Shown piece by piece: positions 25,617 through 35,465 of a DNA stretch of 64,000 nucleotides. How positions within the stretch are numbered: the stretch's first letter is position 1; each line of letters starts with the position of its first letter. The translations under genes and the position numbers were made by a program. The notes under the pieces are model-generated. The model was not told where the DNA came from. It searched no databases and saw only the letters and a program-made list of their open reading frames with translations. This stretch comes from Salibaculum griseiflavum (GTDB lineage Bacteria > Pseudomonadota > Alphaproteobacteria > Rhodobacterales > Rhodobacteraceae): the NCBI RefSeq assembly GCF_003129565.1, contig NZ_QETF01000002.1, positions 242,428 through 306,427 on the forward strand, written 5' to 3'.

Positions 25617-25744
25617 GCTCTGCCCCTCGACTTCCAGTTTCCTCGCAGCCTGATACCCCGGCGCGGGGGAAAGGGGCAAGGGCCGAACATGCCGTAGACG
25701 CGAACCGGCAGCACCATGCGCGCGTCCGTGAGCGCCACAAACAA

Positions 25745-25775
25745 AAAAGGGCGGCCCATGGCGGACCGCCCTTTT
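25745..25775 (-). terminator. Intrinsic terminator after acpP
   Basis: AAAAGGGCGG pairs with CCGCCCTTTT around an 11-nt loop. T-rich runs follow on both strands. It separates acpP from fabF, so acpP can be expressed at higher level than fabF. Confidence 0.8.
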
Positions 25776-25797
25776 CGAATTCTTTCCGACGCTCGGC

Positions 25798-26031
25798 TCA
25801 GCTGGCGTCGTTGATGAACTTAACGGCGTCGCCAAAGGTCTGGATGGTTTCGGCGGCGTCATCGGGGATCTCGATGCCGAACTCTTCTTCGAAAGCCATG
25901 ACCAGCTCAACGGTGTCCAGGGAGTCGGCGCCAAGATCGTCGATGAAGGACGCGCCCTCGACAACCTTGCCTTCTTCAACACCCAGGTGTTCCACAACGA
26001 TCTTGCGGACGCGGTCTGCGACGTCGCTCAT
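25798..26031 (-). CDS. acpP: Acyl carrier protein
   Basis: A 77-residue acidic acyl carrier protein. The phosphopantetheine attachment site is Ser37 in [19 protein letters not shown]. It carries growing acyl chains for fatty acid synthesis and donates acyl groups for lipid A and AHL synthesis. It sits between fabG and fabF, the usual order. Confidence 0.98.
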   Translation of the reverse strand: MSDVADRVRKIVVEHLGVEEGKVVEGASFIDDLGADSLDTVELVMAFEEEFGIEIPDDAAETIQTFGDAVKFINDAS

Positions 26032-26223
26032 GATAGTTCCTCACTTCTTCGGGGCCTTGTGCCCCCTGTTTGGGTTGCCCTCGCCGGGGATGGCTGCCGG
26101 GCGGCTCTTTCGGCCCTGCTCGAGGACCCGAATGGGCGGACGACATGCCCCCGCCGCGAAATCTGTGGGGCCTATATCAGAGATTCCTCACAACGCAAAC
26201 GCTTTCAGACCCGCCAGGGGCGG

Positions 26224-26961
26224 CTATAGCATCGCCATGCCGCCGTTCACATGCAGCGTGGTTCCCGTGACGTAAGCCGCCTCGTCGCTGGCCAGATAGA
26301 GCGCCGCTGCGGCGATCTCCTCGGGCGTGCCCATGCGGGCGGCCGGGATCTGCGCGTTGATCGTGGCCTTCTGATCGTCGGACAGCTTTTCGGTCATCGC
26401 CGTGGCGATAAAGCCGGGCGCGACGCAGTTCACCGTGATGCCGCGGGTGGCGACCTCATAGGCGATGGACTTGGACATGCCCACCATGCCGGCCTTGGAG
26501 GCCGCATAGTTTGCCTGCCCGGGATTGCCCGTGGCGCCCACGATCGAGCTGATATTGACGATCCGGCCCCAGCGGGATTTCATCATCGGCCGGATGGCGG
26601 CTTTGCACAACCGCATCGTCGAGGTCAGGTTGACCTCCAGCACGCTGTCCCATTCCTCGTCACTCATGCGCATGAAGATGTTGTCGCGGGTGATGCCAGC
26701 GTTGTTGATCAGGATATCGACCGCGCCCATCGCGTCACTGGCGCGCTTGACCAAGCCATCCACCTCATCCCGATCCGAAAGGTTGCACGGCAGAACATGG
26801 GCCCGCTCGCCCAGCTCCGCGGCAAGCTCCTGCAAGGGGGCTTCGCGGGTGCCGGACAAGCCGACATTGGCCCCGGCCCCATGCAGGGCCTTGGCGATCG
26901 CGCCGCCGATCCCGCCCGATGCGCCGGTGATCAGCGCGGATTTTCCTGTCAGATCGAACAT
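26224..26961 (-). CDS. fabG: 3-oxoacyl-ACP reductase
   Basis: A 245-residue short-chain dehydrogenase: NADPH motif TGASGGIGGAIAKALHGAGA, the NNAGITRDN motif, and the catalytic Ser-Tyr-Lys (INISSIVGATGNPGQANY with AASKAG). It reduces 3-oxoacyl-ACP. The start is ATG 26961 (MFDLTGKSALITG) preceded by GGAAAG; the longer frame is unsupported. Confidence 0.97.
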   Translation of the reverse strand: MFDLTGKSALITGASGGIGGAIAKALHGAGANVGLSGTREAPLQELAAELGERAHVLPCNLSDRDEVDGLVKRASDAMGAVDILINNAGITRDNIFMRMSDEEWDSVLEVNLTSTMRLCKAAIRPMMKSRWGRIVNISSIVGATGNPGQANYAASKAGMVGMSKSIAYEVATRGITVNCVAPGFIATAMTEKLSDDQKATINAQIPAARMGTPEEIAAAALYLASDEAAYVTGTTLHVNGGMAML

Positions 26962-27046
26962 CTCGTGCTTCCTTTCCTGCGCCCCCGTATGCGAGGGCAA
27001 CAAAATTCCAGACTTCTGACGCCCCCCCGGTCGGCGGAGCCATTCC

Positions 27047-27985
27047 TTACCCGTTCAGCGCCTCTGCCGCCGCCAGGACATCCTCTGGCGTGCCGACCGT
27101 GCGCGTGGTGACGGAACGGTCGATGCGCTTGACCATCCCCGACAGCGCCTTGCCCGCGCCGATTTCCCAGGCTTCGGTTACGCCCTGGGCGGCCATCCAG
27201 GCCACGCTTTCGCGCCAGCGGACCGAACCGGTCACCTGCGCCACCAGCAGGTCGCGGATCTCATTGGGGTCGCTGACCGCTTCGGCGCGCACATTGGCCA
27301 CCAGCGGCACGGCGGGCGCGGCAATCTCGACCTCCGCGAGGGCCTCGGCCATGCGGTCGGCGGCAGGCTGCATCAATGTGCAATGGAACGGCGCGCTGAC
27401 CGGCAGCAGCATGGCCCGCTTGGCACCCTTCTCCTTGGCGATCTCGACGGCGCGCTCCACGGCAGCCTTGTGGCCCGAGACCACCACCTGACTGGGATCA
27501 TTGTCATTGGCGGCCTGGCACACCTCGCCCTGGGCGGCCTCTTCGGCCACGGCGGCAGCGGTGGCGAAATCAAGGCCCAGCAGAGCGGCCATCGCACCTT
27601 CACCCACCGGCACGGCCTCTTGCATTGCGGTGCCGCGAATGCGCAACAAACGGGCCGTGTCGCCCACGCCAAGCGCGCCGGCCGCCGCCAGGGCGGAATA
27701 TTCACCAAGGCTGTGCCCGGCCACGAAATCCGCCGCCTCGATCGTCACACCCTCGGCCTCCAGGGCACGCATCGCTGCCATGGACGTGGCCATCAGCGCA
27801 GGCTGGGCGTTTCGAGTCAGCGTCAGTTCGGCGATATCGCCCTCCCAGATCAAGGCCGACAGGGACTCGCCCAAGGCCGCGTCCACCTCGTCAAAAACCG
27901 CTCTTGCTGCGGGATAGGCCTCGGCCAGCGCCTTTCCCATACCAATTGCCTGTGCGCCCTGTCCGGGAAATACGAAAGCCCGCAT
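27047..27985 (-). CDS. fabD: Malonyl-CoA:ACP transacylase
   Basis: A 312-residue FabD: the N-terminal FPGQGAQAIGMG, the nucleophile Ser in VAGHSLGEYSALAAAG, and the His in LPVSAPFHCTLMQPAA. It loads malonyl onto ACP. It is the first gene of the fabD-fabG-acpP-fabF-mltG block on the minus strand, 85 nt upstream of fabG. Confidence 0.97.
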   Translation of the reverse strand: MRAFVFPGQGAQAIGMGKALAEAYPAARAVFDEVDAALGESLSALIWEGDIAELTLTRNAQPALMATSMAAMRALEAEGVTIEAADFVAGHSLGEYSALAAAGALGVGDTARLLRIRGTAMQEAVPVGEGAMAALLGLDFATAAAVAEEAAQGEVCQAANDNDPSQVVVSGHKAAVERAVEIAKEKGAKRAMLLPVSAPFHCTLMQPAADRMAEALAEVEIAAPAVPLVANVRAEAVSDPNEIRDLLVAQVTGSVRWRESVAWMAAQGVTEAWEIGAGKALSGMVKRIDRSVTTRTVGTPEDVLAAAEALNG

Positions 27986-28104
27986 CGTTAGGGTCCCCTC
28001 CTACCTGTTCCCGACCTGACCTAGCGGAACGGGACCGGGGGCACAAGAATAGGAAGACCGCCGCGCCAAAGCGCGTCGGTTCCAAGCTCGGGGGTCAGGA
28101 TGGG

Positions 28105-28302
28105 TCAGCGCGTCAAGGGGCCGGCAAAGGACGGCGGCGTCTGATCGCCCCGCGACATGGCAAGCGCGCCGCGCTCGACGGGGCTAGGGCCAATCTCGTA
28201 GCCCCAGAACTGCTCCTCTATGACCGGGCGTTCCAGCCGTGGTTCACCGTGAACATCCCTGTTTTCGGCAACGGTCTGCGCGCGTTGGCTATAGATGGTC
28301 AT
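28105..28302 (-). CDS. Possible small protein, unrecognised
   Basis: An open frame of 65 codons from ATG 28302 (MTIYSQRAQTVAENRDVHGE). The composition is hydrophilic and no known family is recognised; the Shine-Dalgarno match is weak (GGGGG 7 nt upstream). The 578-nt stretch between fabD and rpsF has no better candidate gene. It may be non-coding. Confidence 0.3.
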   Translation of the reverse strand: MTIYSQRAQTVAENRDVHGEPRLERPVIEEQFWGYEIGPSPVERGALAMSRGDQTPPSFAGPLTR

Positions 28303-28398
28303 GGGTCTGCCCCCGATGGTTGCCTCTCGGGAAGAAGATGGCGGCGATTTGTGGCACAATCCGGGCGGGGGCAGGGAAATCTTGCGTTGGGGGCCCAT

Positions 28399-28563
28399 TC
28401 ATCAATGCCCGGCTCCGTTCACGGGCTTGATCCCGGACGCCCAAGCTGTATAAGGCCGCATCCTTCCGCGTAGCTAGATGAACTGCGCAGTCTCTCGTGG
28501 GCCGGGTGCGGAAGGCGAACTGCCCTGCCCTTTGAAATGCGCCGAAACATGAATGGAGTGCAC
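28399..28563. other. Leader region of the rpsF operon
   Basis: No gene is seen. The stretch contains the presumed promoter and untranslated leader of rpsF-rpsR-rplI; an RNA binding site for S6:S18 is known in several bacteria but I could not confirm its motif here. Confidence 0.3.
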
Positions 28564-28908
28564 ATGCCGCTTTACGAGCATGTACTGATCGCGCGTCAGG
28601 ATCTGTCCAACGCGCAGGCCGAAGGCCTCATCGAACATTTTGGCACCGTCCTTTCGGACAATGGCGGCAAACTCGTCGATTCCGAATACTGGGGCGTCAA
28701 GACGATGGCCTACAAGATCAACAAGAACCGCAAGGGTCACTATGCCATGATGCGGACCGATGCCCCGGCACCGGCCGTTCAGGAAATGGAACGCCTGATG
28801 CGCCTGCATGACGACGTCATGCGCGTGTTGACCATCAAGGTCGATGCGCACGAAGAAGGCCCGTCTGTTCAGATGCAAAAACGCGACGACCGTCGCGAGC
28901 GTCGCTAA
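28564..28908 (+). CDS. rpsF: 30S ribosomal protein S6
   Basis: A 114-residue S6 protein (MPLYEHVLIARQDLSNAQAE, then SEYWGVKTMAYKINKNRKGH and MRLHDDVMRVLTIKVD). It binds S18 in the small-subunit platform. ATG 28564 is the family start; an upstream in-frame ATG at 28537 would add nine residues not seen in S6. First gene of rpsF-rpsR-rplI. Confidence 0.97.
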   Translation: MPLYEHVLIARQDLSNAQAEGLIEHFGTVLSDNGGKLVDSEYWGVKTMAYKINKNRKGHYAMMRTDAPAPAVQEMERLMRLHDDVMRVLTIKVDAHEEGPSVQMQKRDDRRERR

Positions 28909-28937
28909 TCCACAGGATCAGGAAAGGACCATAACCC

Positions 28938-29165
28938 ATGGCAGCCAAACCGTTTTTCCGTCGCCGCAAGACCGATCCGTTCGAGGGTGAGAACGCCCCG
29001 AAGATCGACTACAAAGACACCAAGCTTCTGCAGCGCTACATTTCCGAGCGTGGCAAGATCGTCCCCAGCCGCATCACGGCCGTGGGCGCCAAGAACCAGC
29101 GCAAACTGGCCCAGGCCATCAAGCGCGCCCGGTTCCTGGCCCTGCTGCCCTACGCCGTCAAGTAA
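28938..29165 (+). CDS. rpsR: 30S ribosomal protein S18
   Basis: A 75-residue basic S18 ([54 protein letters not shown]). It lies 29 nt after rpsF with a GGAAAGG site and 12 nt before rplI. Confidence 0.97.
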   Translation: MAAKPFFRRRKTDPFEGENAPKIDYKDTKLLQRYISERGKIVPSRITAVGAKNQRKLAQAIKRARFLALLPYAVK

Positions 29166-29177
29166 GGAGAGACCCCA

Positions 29178-29816
29178 ATGGATATCATCCTGCTCGAACG
29201 CGTCGCCAAACTGGGCCAGATGGGCGAAGTCGTCTCCGTCAAGGAAGGTTACGCGCGCAACTACCTTCTGCCCCAGGGCAAGGCCCTACGCGCCAACGAG
29301 GTAAACCTCAAGGCCTTCGAAGACCAGAAGGCGCAGCTTGAAGCCCGCAACCTCGAAACCAAGAAAGAGGCCGAAGCACTGGCCGCGAAGCTGGACGGCG
29401 CCAAGTTCGTCGTGATTCGCGCCGCCTCCGACGGTGGCTCTCTCTACGGCTCCGTGTCGCCCCGCGACATCGAGAAAGAGGCCGAGGCCAACGGCTACAA
29501 CATCAGCCGCAAGCAGGTCGTCATCGGCGACCCGATCAAGGAGCTGGGCCTGCGCGACATCACCGTGCACCTGCACCCCGAGGTCGAGGCGACGATCACC
29601 CTGAACATCGCCCGTTCTCCCGAAGAGGCCGAGCTTCAGGCCTCCGGCAAGTCCATTCAGGACCTCGCCGCCGAGGAAGAAGCCGCGGCCGAATTCGAGA
29701 TCCAGGAACTGTTCGAGGACATCGGTGCCTCGCAGCTGGAAGACCTCGAAGGAGAGGCCGGCCTGGTCGAGACCCCGGAAGGTGGCGACGAGGAAGAAAA
29801 GTCCGACGAGGACTGA
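29178..29816 (+). CDS. rplI: 50S ribosomal protein L9 with long acidic C-terminal extension
   Basis: A 212-residue L9. Residues 1-50 hold the conserved N-terminal RNA-binding domain ([36 protein letters not shown]), joined by the long central helix to the C-terminal domain (~80-150). Family members are usually about 150 residues; here about 60 extra residues follow, strongly acidic ([20 protein letters not shown] and a Glu/Asp tail). Extensions of this type occur in other Rhodobacterales. A terminator follows. Confidence 0.96.
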   Translation: MDIILLERVAKLGQMGEVVSVKEGYARNYLLPQGKALRANEVNLKAFEDQKAQLEARNLETKKEAEALAAKLDGAKFVVIRAASDGGSLYGSVSPRDIEKEAEANGYNISRKQVVIGDPIKELGLRDITVHLHPEVEATITLNIARSPEEAELQASGKSIQDLAAEEEAAAEFEIQELFEDIGASQLEDLEGEAGLVETPEGGDEEEKSDED

Positions 29817-29837
29817 TCCTTCCTGCCAGCATGAACA

Positions 29838-29874
29838 AACCGCCCGTGACCCCGGCCGCGGGCGGTTTTCTTTT
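29838..29874 (+). terminator. Intrinsic terminator after rplI
   Basis: AACCGCCCG pairs with CGGGCGGTT, followed by TTTTCTTTT on the plus strand. Confidence 0.85.
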
Positions 29875-29885
29875 GCGCCTTGTCC

Positions 29886-30362
29886 CTATCGCGGAAAGGT
29901 CTCCAGCATCAGGCGCGCATCGCAGTATTCACCGTCATACGTGCCAACCCAGACATCGATCTGGCCACTGATCGGACGTGTCAGCACGATGCGCGGATCA
30001 AGATTGCCGTTGTCGTCATCATCGTAATACCAGCTGGCCGACTGGGTGTTGATGAGCAAGGCGCTGTCACATTGGCTGATGACCGACACGACAAGCTGAT
30101 AGCGTTCCAGATCCGAAATGAAGAAACGGAAATCCGGGTTCGAGGTGAAATAGCCCGCCCCTTGATCCGACTGCGGATTGATGCCCCGACAATTCCAGAT
30201 GTAATTCTCGCCGCCCGCGATCACATCCGCGCCCTGCGCCTTGCGCAGCTGATCGCCGGACAGGTTGTAGCTGGCCGCGGCTTCCAGTCGCCAATCCGGG
30301 CAGGCCTGGGCCGCCCCAGCCGCACCAAAGGCCAATAAGGCCATCGCCAAAATTCGTTTCAT
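29886..30362 (-). CDS. Secreted protein of unknown function
   Basis: A 158-residue protein with a clear signal peptide (MKRILAMALLAFGAAGAAQA, cleavage likely after AQA). The mature part has four cysteines (CPDW, WNCRG, SQCDSA, EYCDAR), suggesting two disulfides, and a repeated-strand pattern with an Asp/Asn-rich turn (WYYDDDDNGNLDPRIV) and GQIDVWVGTYDGEYCDARL. The form resembles small periplasmic beta-sandwich domains, and the Asp-rich turn could bind calcium. I do not recognise a named function. It lies between convergent rplI and the trigger-factor terminator. Confidence 0.75.
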   Translation of the reverse strand: MKRILAMALLAFGAAGAAQACPDWRLEAAASYNLSGDQLRKAQGADVIAGGENYIWNCRGINPQSDQGAGYFTSNPDFRFFISDLERYQLVVSVISQCDSALLINTQSASWYYDDDDNGNLDPRIVLTRPISGQIDVWVGTYDGEYCDARLMLETFPR

Positions 30363-30436
30363 CGTCTTCCCTCGTTCTTGGTCTCATTGCTGCAAGGCTA
30401 TACCCGAACGGCACCACATCACCAGTCGCGAAGGAA

Positions 30437-30462
30437 AAAGGGCCGCCCGAAGGCGACCCTTT
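30437..30462 (-). terminator. Intrinsic terminator of tig
   Basis: On the minus strand AAAGGGTCGCC-TTCG-GGCGGCCCTTT forms an 11-bp stem (one G-T pair) with a stable UUCG-type loop, followed by TT and CC. Confidence 0.8.
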
Positions 30463-30493
30463 AAGGAGAACAGGCAAGAAGCCCGGTTCGGTC

Positions 30494-31828
30494 TTATTCG
30501 TCTTCCAGTGCCTCGACAGCCTTCTGCAGGTCGTCCTTGCTGACCTCTTTCTCGGTCACCTTGGCGTTGTCGATGATGTGGTCCACGACCTTGTCTTCGA
30601 ACAGGGGCGCGCGGATCTGCTGCTGCATCTGCTGGTTCTGCTGCACGAATTCGAAGAACTGGCGTTCCTGGCCCGGGTATTGGCGGGCCTGGTTCATGAC
30701 CGCCTGGGTGAACTCGCTGTCAGACACCGCGACCTCGGCCTTCTGGCCGACCTCGGCCAGGTAGAGACCCAGCTTCACCCGGCGTTGGGCGAGCTTGTTG
30801 TGCTCATCCGTCGGTTCGATCTCGCCATGGTCATGGCCTTCGACCTCGGGGTTTTCTTCGTGCCACAGCTGATGGGCGATCTGCTTGGCCTCTGCCTCGA
30901 CCAGCCCTTCGGGCAGGTCGAACTCGACGGCCTTGTCCAGCTCGTCCAGCAGGGCGCGCTTGGTCACGGCGCGGGCGGCGCCGCTGTATTCGGCCTCCAG
31001 ACGTTCGGTGATCTGGCCTTTCAGGGCCTCGAGGTCCTCAGCACCGAACTGGGTGGCCAGCTCATCGTTGATCTCGGCCTTGGCGGGGGCTTTCACGGCC
31101 TTGATGGTGCAATCGAAGGTCGCGGCCTTGCCGGCCAGATGCTCGGCGCCGTATTCCTCGGGGAACGTCACCTCGACAGTCTTCTCTTCACCGGCCTTCA
31201 CACCGACCAGCTGTTCCTCGAAGCCGGGGATGAACTGGCCCGAACCAAGCACAAGGGCGAAATCCTCGGCAGCACCGCCTTCGAATTCCTCGCCGTCGAC
31301 CTTGCCGACGAAGTCGAACACGATCTGGTCGCCGTCCTTGGCCTTGGAACCCTTCTTGCGATCCTCGAAATTCTGGGCGCTTTCGGCCAGGTTTTCCAGG
31401 GCTTCGGTCACATCGGCTTCGGCCGGCTTCACCACCATGCGCTCCAGCTTGATCTTTCCGAAATCGACCTCGGGCACGTCCGGCAGGCGCTCGTAGGTCA
31501 TGGTGACCTTGACGTCGTCGCCCTCTTTCCAGTTCTCGCCATCGACCATTTCAACGGCGGGCTGGGCCGCCGGGCGGTCGCCGCTGTCTTCGAAATGCTG
31601 TGCCATGGCACCATCCACGGCCTCTTGCATGGCTTCGCCCAGCAGGCGCTGGCCGAACTGCTTTTTCAGCAGCGGCAGGGGCACCTTGCCCTTGCGGAAG
31701 CCCTTCATCTCGATCTCGGGCTGGGCTTCGACCAGCTTGTCGGTGACTTTCTGCTCAAGCTCCGCGGCCGTGATCGTGATCTCGTATCCGCGCTTGAGGC
31801 CTTCGTTCTGCGTCTCGGTGACCTGCAT
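30494..31828 (-). CDS. tig: Trigger factor
   Basis: A 444-residue ribosome-associated chaperone and prolyl isomerase. N-terminal ribosome-binding domain with the signature [17 protein letters not shown], central FKBP-type domain ([34 protein letters not shown]), and helical C-terminal domain ([20 protein letters not shown]). Start ATG 31828 ([17 protein letters not shown]) follows AAGGACG and matches alphaproteobacterial homologs better than the ATG five codons upstream. Confidence 0.97.
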   Translation of the reverse strand: MQVTETQNEGLKRGYEITITAAELEQKVTDKLVEAQPEIEMKGFRKGKVPLPLLKKQFGQRLLGEAMQEAVDGAMAQHFEDSGDRPAAQPAVEMVDGENWKEGDDVKVTMTYERLPDVPEVDFGKIKLERMVVKPAEADVTEALENLAESAQNFEDRKKGSKAKDGDQIVFDFVGKVDGEEFEGGAAEDFALVLGSGQFIPGFEEQLVGVKAGEEKTVEVTFPEEYGAEHLAGKAATFDCTIKAVKAPAKAEINDELATQFGAEDLEALKGQITERLEAEYSGAARAVTKRALLDELDKAVEFDLPEGLVEAEAKQIAHQLWHEENPEVEGHDHGEIEPTDEHNKLAQRRVKLGLYLAEVGQKAEVAVSDSEFTQAVMNQARQYPGQERQFFEFVQQNQQMQQQIRAPLFEDKVVDHIIDNAKVTEKEVSKDDLQKAVEALEDE

Positions 31829-31932
31829 GTCGTCCTTATCCATTGCATAGGGGCCGCGGAGGCGTCCGCGGCGGTCAAAATCACGGGCGTCATAAGAGCA
31901 GGGCCAAACCGGCGCAAGGCGAATCCGGCCTG

Positions 31933-32916
31933 TCAGGGGGATTCCGCCCCTGTCAGGGTCTTGCCAGGCCGGTCCAGCCGGGTCCGGAAATCGGCAATCG
32001 TCGCTGCCAACCCCTCCGATAGCGCAACCTCGGCCCCCCAGTCGAGAAGGCGACGGGCCCGGCTGATATCGGGGCAGCGACGCCGCGGGTCATCGGGCGG
32101 CAGCGGGCAATGCGTGCAGCTGGTGGGAACGCCAATAAGCCGGCCCAGTTCCTCCGCCAGGGTAAGGATCGTGACCTCATTGGGATTGCCCAGATTGACC
32201 ACCTCGCCCGACAGCCCCTCTCGCAGACCCAAGGCCATCAATCCGCGCACCGTATCCGAGACATAACAGAAGCTGCGCGTCTGGCGGCCGTTCCCATAGA
32301 CCGTCAGAGCCTCGCCGCGCAGGGCCTGGACTATGAAATTCGACACGACCCGCCCGTCCTGCTCCGCCATGCCGGGACCATAGGTATTGAAAAGCCGGGC
32401 GATCCGGACATCCGTGCCATGCACCCGGTGGAAATCCATCAGAAGGCTTTCGGCCGCGCGCTTCCCCTCGTCATAGCAGGCCCGCGGCCCGAAAAACGAG
32501 GTGTTGCCACGATAGGTCTCGGCTTGCGGGCTTTCCAACGGGTCGCCATAGACCTCCGAGGTCGACGCTTGGACCAGCCGGGCGCCCTTGCTGCGCGCCA
32601 GTGTCAAAAGGTTGTCCGTCCCGTAGACCGAACTGCGCCACGTGGCGATCGGATCGGCCTGATAGTGCACCGGTGATGCCGGACAGGCGAGGTTGAAGAC
32701 CACGTCCAGCGGCCCGTCCAGCTGGAGCGGTTCAATGATGTCATGCTGCAGCACCTTAAGCCGCGGTGCCGGGGTCAGGCTGTCTGCCGACGCCGTCCGG
32801 TAGTTGTCGACCACGGTCACCTCTTCGGCGCCATCGCCCAGCAGGGCGCGGACCAGATGCGCGCCGATGAAGCCCGCACCGCCAGCAACCAGAACCCTTT
32901 GACCTGAATAGCTCAT
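31933..32916 (-). CDS. UDP-glucuronate decarboxylase-like NAD-dependent epimerase
   Basis: A 327-residue extended SDR enzyme: NAD motif [11 protein letters not shown], the loop [17 protein letters not shown], Thr-Ser-Glu motif [16 protein letters not shown], and active-site [11 protein letters not shown] within RACYDEGKR. These residues match UDP-xylose synthase (UDP-glucuronate decarboxylase), making UDP-xylose for surface glycans; another UDP-sugar epimerase is possible. ATG 32916 overlaps the upstream gene's stop by 4 nt (ATGA), so the two are coupled. Confidence 0.85.
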   Translation of the reverse strand: MSYSGQRVLVAGGAGFIGAHLVRALLGDGAEEVTVVDNYRTASADSLTPAPRLKVLQHDIIEPLQLDGPLDVVFNLACPASPVHYQADPIATWRSSVYGTDNLLTLARSKGARLVQASTSEVYGDPLESPQAETYRGNTSFFGPRACYDEGKRAAESLLMDFHRVHGTDVRIARLFNTYGPGMAEQDGRVVSNFIVQALRGEALTVYGNGRQTRSFCYVSDTVRGLMALGLREGLSGEVVNLGNPNEVTILTLAEELGRLIGVPTSCTHCPLPPDDPRRRCPDISRARRLLDWGAEVALSEGLAATIADFRTRLDRPGKTLTGAESP

Positions 32917-33920
32917 CCCGCACCCCTGCAAACCCTGTCGATCTCACGCCCAGCCCAGCGCGCCTCGGCCTCGAACGTCATGGCGCGCGCGACCGCTTGA
33001 CCGTTTCGGGCGATCTGCTCTGCGTCTTGCGGATTGTCGCGCATCCACGCCACCTGCTCGGCCAGGTCAGACAGGTCCGCCCGCACCGGCACGAAATGCT
33101 CGAAGGGCCGCAGGCGGTCGTAATACCACTGGCGGAAGCCGCCCTGGCTTTCGACCTTCAGAACGCAACACCCGAAGAGCAGCCGATGAAAGAAATTGTC
33201 CCATGCGTTCGAGAACCCGTCCACGTCCACCGCATATTTCCGGCCCAGCCAGGTCTCGGCCGGCTGCCGTTCGCCAATCAGCCCGGCCCGCTCATAGGCA
33301 CCTGCCCCGTCAATGGCCGACACGAACCGCATGTCGATCCCCGCCTCGGGCGCCTTCAGCGCAAGACGCACCCTCTGATTCAGCAGCGGGTTGTCAGCCA
33401 TCGCGGGATCGGGGTCGAGCAACCCCTGCCCGGTATTTCCCCCACGCCAGACGATTTCCTCGCTGCGGTCGGCCCAGCGCACCGCGCCCTTTTCGGCCAT
33501 GCGGCGCTGCTTGAGGTAACCACGGTCGCGAAAGAAGTAATAATCAGGCAGCAGGGCCACCCTCGCCGGGCGTCCGGAAAAGGCGAACTGACCAAGACCC
33601 ATACGGTCCCCATCCGATGTATTCGCGGTGATTTCGGACACCTCCGGCCCCGCCTGCGTGAACCAATAGAGATAGGCCGCCATTCTCTGCAGGATGGAGC
33701 TTCTGGCCGAGCGGCTGCGCGCGGTCTCAGGGATTTCGATCTGAAAACCGCCACCGTCACGACGGATGCGGATATCCCATTGACCGAGCGGGGACTGTGT
33801 CGCCCCAATGCGAACGGGCGGAAGGTCAAGCGGCATCGCCGGGTCTGCGAAATGCGACTTCAGTGCCTGGTGACCGGCCCGGCGCATATAGGAACGGTGA
33901 AGCTTGGCGATCAGGGTCAT
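32913..33920 (-). CDS. Glycosyltransferase family 90 (CAP10-like)
   Basis: A 335-residue protein with features of CAP10/GT90: EEIVWRGGNTGQ, then KYAVDVDGFSNAWDNFFHRL, LFGCCVLKVESQGGFRQWYY and HFVPVRADLSDLAEQVAWM. The family includes fungal and bacterial xylosyltransferases of glycans and LPS-modifying enzymes. Coupling with a UDP-xylose-type synthase gene downstream suggests that the two make and transfer the same sugar. The acceptor is unknown. Confidence 0.82.
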   Translation of the reverse strand: MTLIAKLHRSYMRRAGHQALKSHFADPAMPLDLPPVRIGATQSPLGQWDIRIRRDGGGFQIEIPETARSRSARSSILQRMAAYLYWFTQAGPEVSEITANTSDGDRMGLGQFAFSGRPARVALLPDYYFFRDRGYLKQRRMAEKGAVRWADRSEEIVWRGGNTGQGLLDPDPAMADNPLLNQRVRLALKAPEAGIDMRFVSAIDGAGAYERAGLIGERQPAETWLGRKYAVDVDGFSNAWDNFFHRLLFGCCVLKVESQGGFRQWYYDRLRPFEHFVPVRADLSDLAEQVAWMRDNPQDAEQIARNGQAVARAMTFEAEARWAGREIDRVCRGAG

Positions 33921-34010
33921 GCACGGCCCTTTCCTTTGCCGTCCCCGGCGCCCTCGACGGGGCTGAACCCGGCACGCGCCCCGGCCAGCTGCGTTTCGTG
34001 CTCAGAGCGA

Positions 34011-34095
34011 TGGTGCGGGTGGAGGGACTTGAACCCCCACGCCTTGCGGCGCCAGAACCTAAATCTGGTGCGTCTACCAATTTCGCCACACCCGC
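34011..34095 (-). tRNA. tRNA-Leu(UAG)
   Basis: Minus-strand cloverleaf of 85 nt including an encoded CCA. Acceptor stem GCGGGTG/CACCCGC, D-arm with GGTAGACGC, anticodon arm CCAGA-TTTAGGT-TCTGG (anticodon UAG), a long variable arm (GCCGCAAGGCG-type hairpin) as expected for a type II Leu tRNA, and T-arm GGGGGTTCAAGTCCCTC. Confidence 0.95.
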
Positions 34096-34163
34096 ATCGG
34101 CCCGCAATGGCGGGCGCGGATCGCATAGCAAAGCCCCGGGGGGGATGCGAGAGGAAAATGCGG

Positions 34164-35219
34164 TCAGGCAATCAGCAACGCCGCCTCGGCCCGACGCAGC
34201 ATGGGGCGCGCCGCCTTGTAGGGCGCCCGTTCCATCAGGTCCTGGTCGGGAAACAGTGCCTGAAGCTCGTCTCGTGCAGCGCAGTCCATCTGGCGCACCA
34301 CCACCGGGCCGGGGTTGAAGCTTTCCGAGGGCAATCCATCCGAGATCAGCACTTCGTGCGCCGCGCATTGCAGGTGAACATAGATCACGTCCGACACCTC
34401 GGGACAGCGCAGGACCGTATGATCATTCACGAGATGGGCCGCAGCGACCAGAACCTCGCACTCTCCGAACAGCATCTCGGCGCGCCAACCGTCGACCAGG
34501 ATACGATGCTGCGGCGACACTTTCATGTCACGGACGGGCCGGTTGTGCCCGAAAGCATGCGCCTTGACGAGGATCGGCCTCAACTCGGGATGCAGGGCTG
34601 CTCGCAAGCTGGACACCACGGTCTGCCCGGCCCATGTCAGCATCTGGGGGCCGTGATCTACGGTCTGCACGAGATCGCCTGCCACCAGCTGCTCGACCGG
34701 GCGCGGTCCATCGGGCGTTTCAATCAATGTGCCCGGCGTGAAGCAGGGAATGGCGATGTCTGCGGCCGCCACCGATGGCTGGCCATTGTTGCCCGGCCCT
34801 TCGGAGGACGCGGTGACGGTCAGGGGCACACCAACCGGGGGGACGACATCGACGAAAGTAATCCCTTCGATCGTAAAGCCGCTTCCATCATCGGGGTCGA
34901 AATTCAGCGCGACGGCCGTGTACTCGATGCCGGTATTCGGATCGAGCAGGGTCAACATGTATTCGGCCTGGTACTCGGTGTTGTGCGGGACAGTCTCACC
35001 ATCGAAGGTCTGTTTGCCGGCGAACCGCTGCACCCCGTTCTTGTCGTCGTCGTCGAGAAAGGTCTCGTTGTCCTTGATCGAAAGCTGTTCGTAGCTGGCA
35101 GAGGTCAGCGTGATCGTCAGGCCCACCATGTGCGCGCCATCACTGGTGCCGTCCAGGGATCCACTCCCCGAAACGGACACAGCGCTGTCGCCCAATGCCC
35201 AGAAATCGTAATTCGCCAT
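34164..35219 (-). CDS. Hint (hedgehog/intein) domain protein
   Basis: A 351-residue protein. Residues 1-150 are a low-complexity, Asp/Gly/Ser-rich beta domain without a signal peptide. From Cys159 (IPCFTPGTLIETPDGPRPVE) a Hint domain runs to about residue 300 (SPQHRILVDGWRAEMLFG, VYVHLQCAAHEVLISDGLPS). Cys after Ile-Pro is the N-terminal splicing or autocleavage residue of the fold. Such Hint proteins are abundant in Rhodobacterales and their role is unclear. It is divergent from a second Hint protein at 35466. Confidence 0.88.
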   Translation of the reverse strand: MANYDFWALGDSAVSVSGSGSLDGTSDGAHMVGLTITLTSASYEQLSIKDNETFLDDDDKNGVQRFAGKQTFDGETVPHNTEYQAEYMLTLLDPNTGIEYTAVALNFDPDDGSGFTIEGITFVDVVPPVGVPLTVTASSEGPGNNGQPSVAAADIAIPCFTPGTLIETPDGPRPVEQLVAGDLVQTVDHGPQMLTWAGQTVVSSLRAALHPELRPILVKAHAFGHNRPVRDMKVSPQHRILVDGWRAEMLFGECEVLVAAAHLVNDHTVLRCPEVSDVIYVHLQCAAHEVLISDGLPSESFNPGPVVVRQMDCAARDELQALFPDQDLMERAPYKAARPMLRRAEAALLIA

Positions 35220-35465
35220 CTGCTCGGTTTTGTCGCTCGGCTTTCGGAGCCTTTTGACAAATCATATGGCGCGCGCCGGCCAAGGGCACAGGAATTGGAA
35301 GCGAACTCGAAACAATCTCGCCATTCTGAGTCACAATTGCCACGGTTCCGCCCCAATTCCCTCTTTTGACGGCCAACAATGCCAAAAAGGGCCTGACAGA
35401 ACCGTTTTCTTGCCACAATTTGGGTCAAAAAATCGAGGCAGAGACAGCAAGGGTGGCCCATAGCT

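Noticed and set aside
23010..25697. An 895-codon open frame on the plus strand opposite mltG and fabF
   Set aside because: No family features; it crosses the mltG and fabF genes and the GC terminator in the wrong sense.
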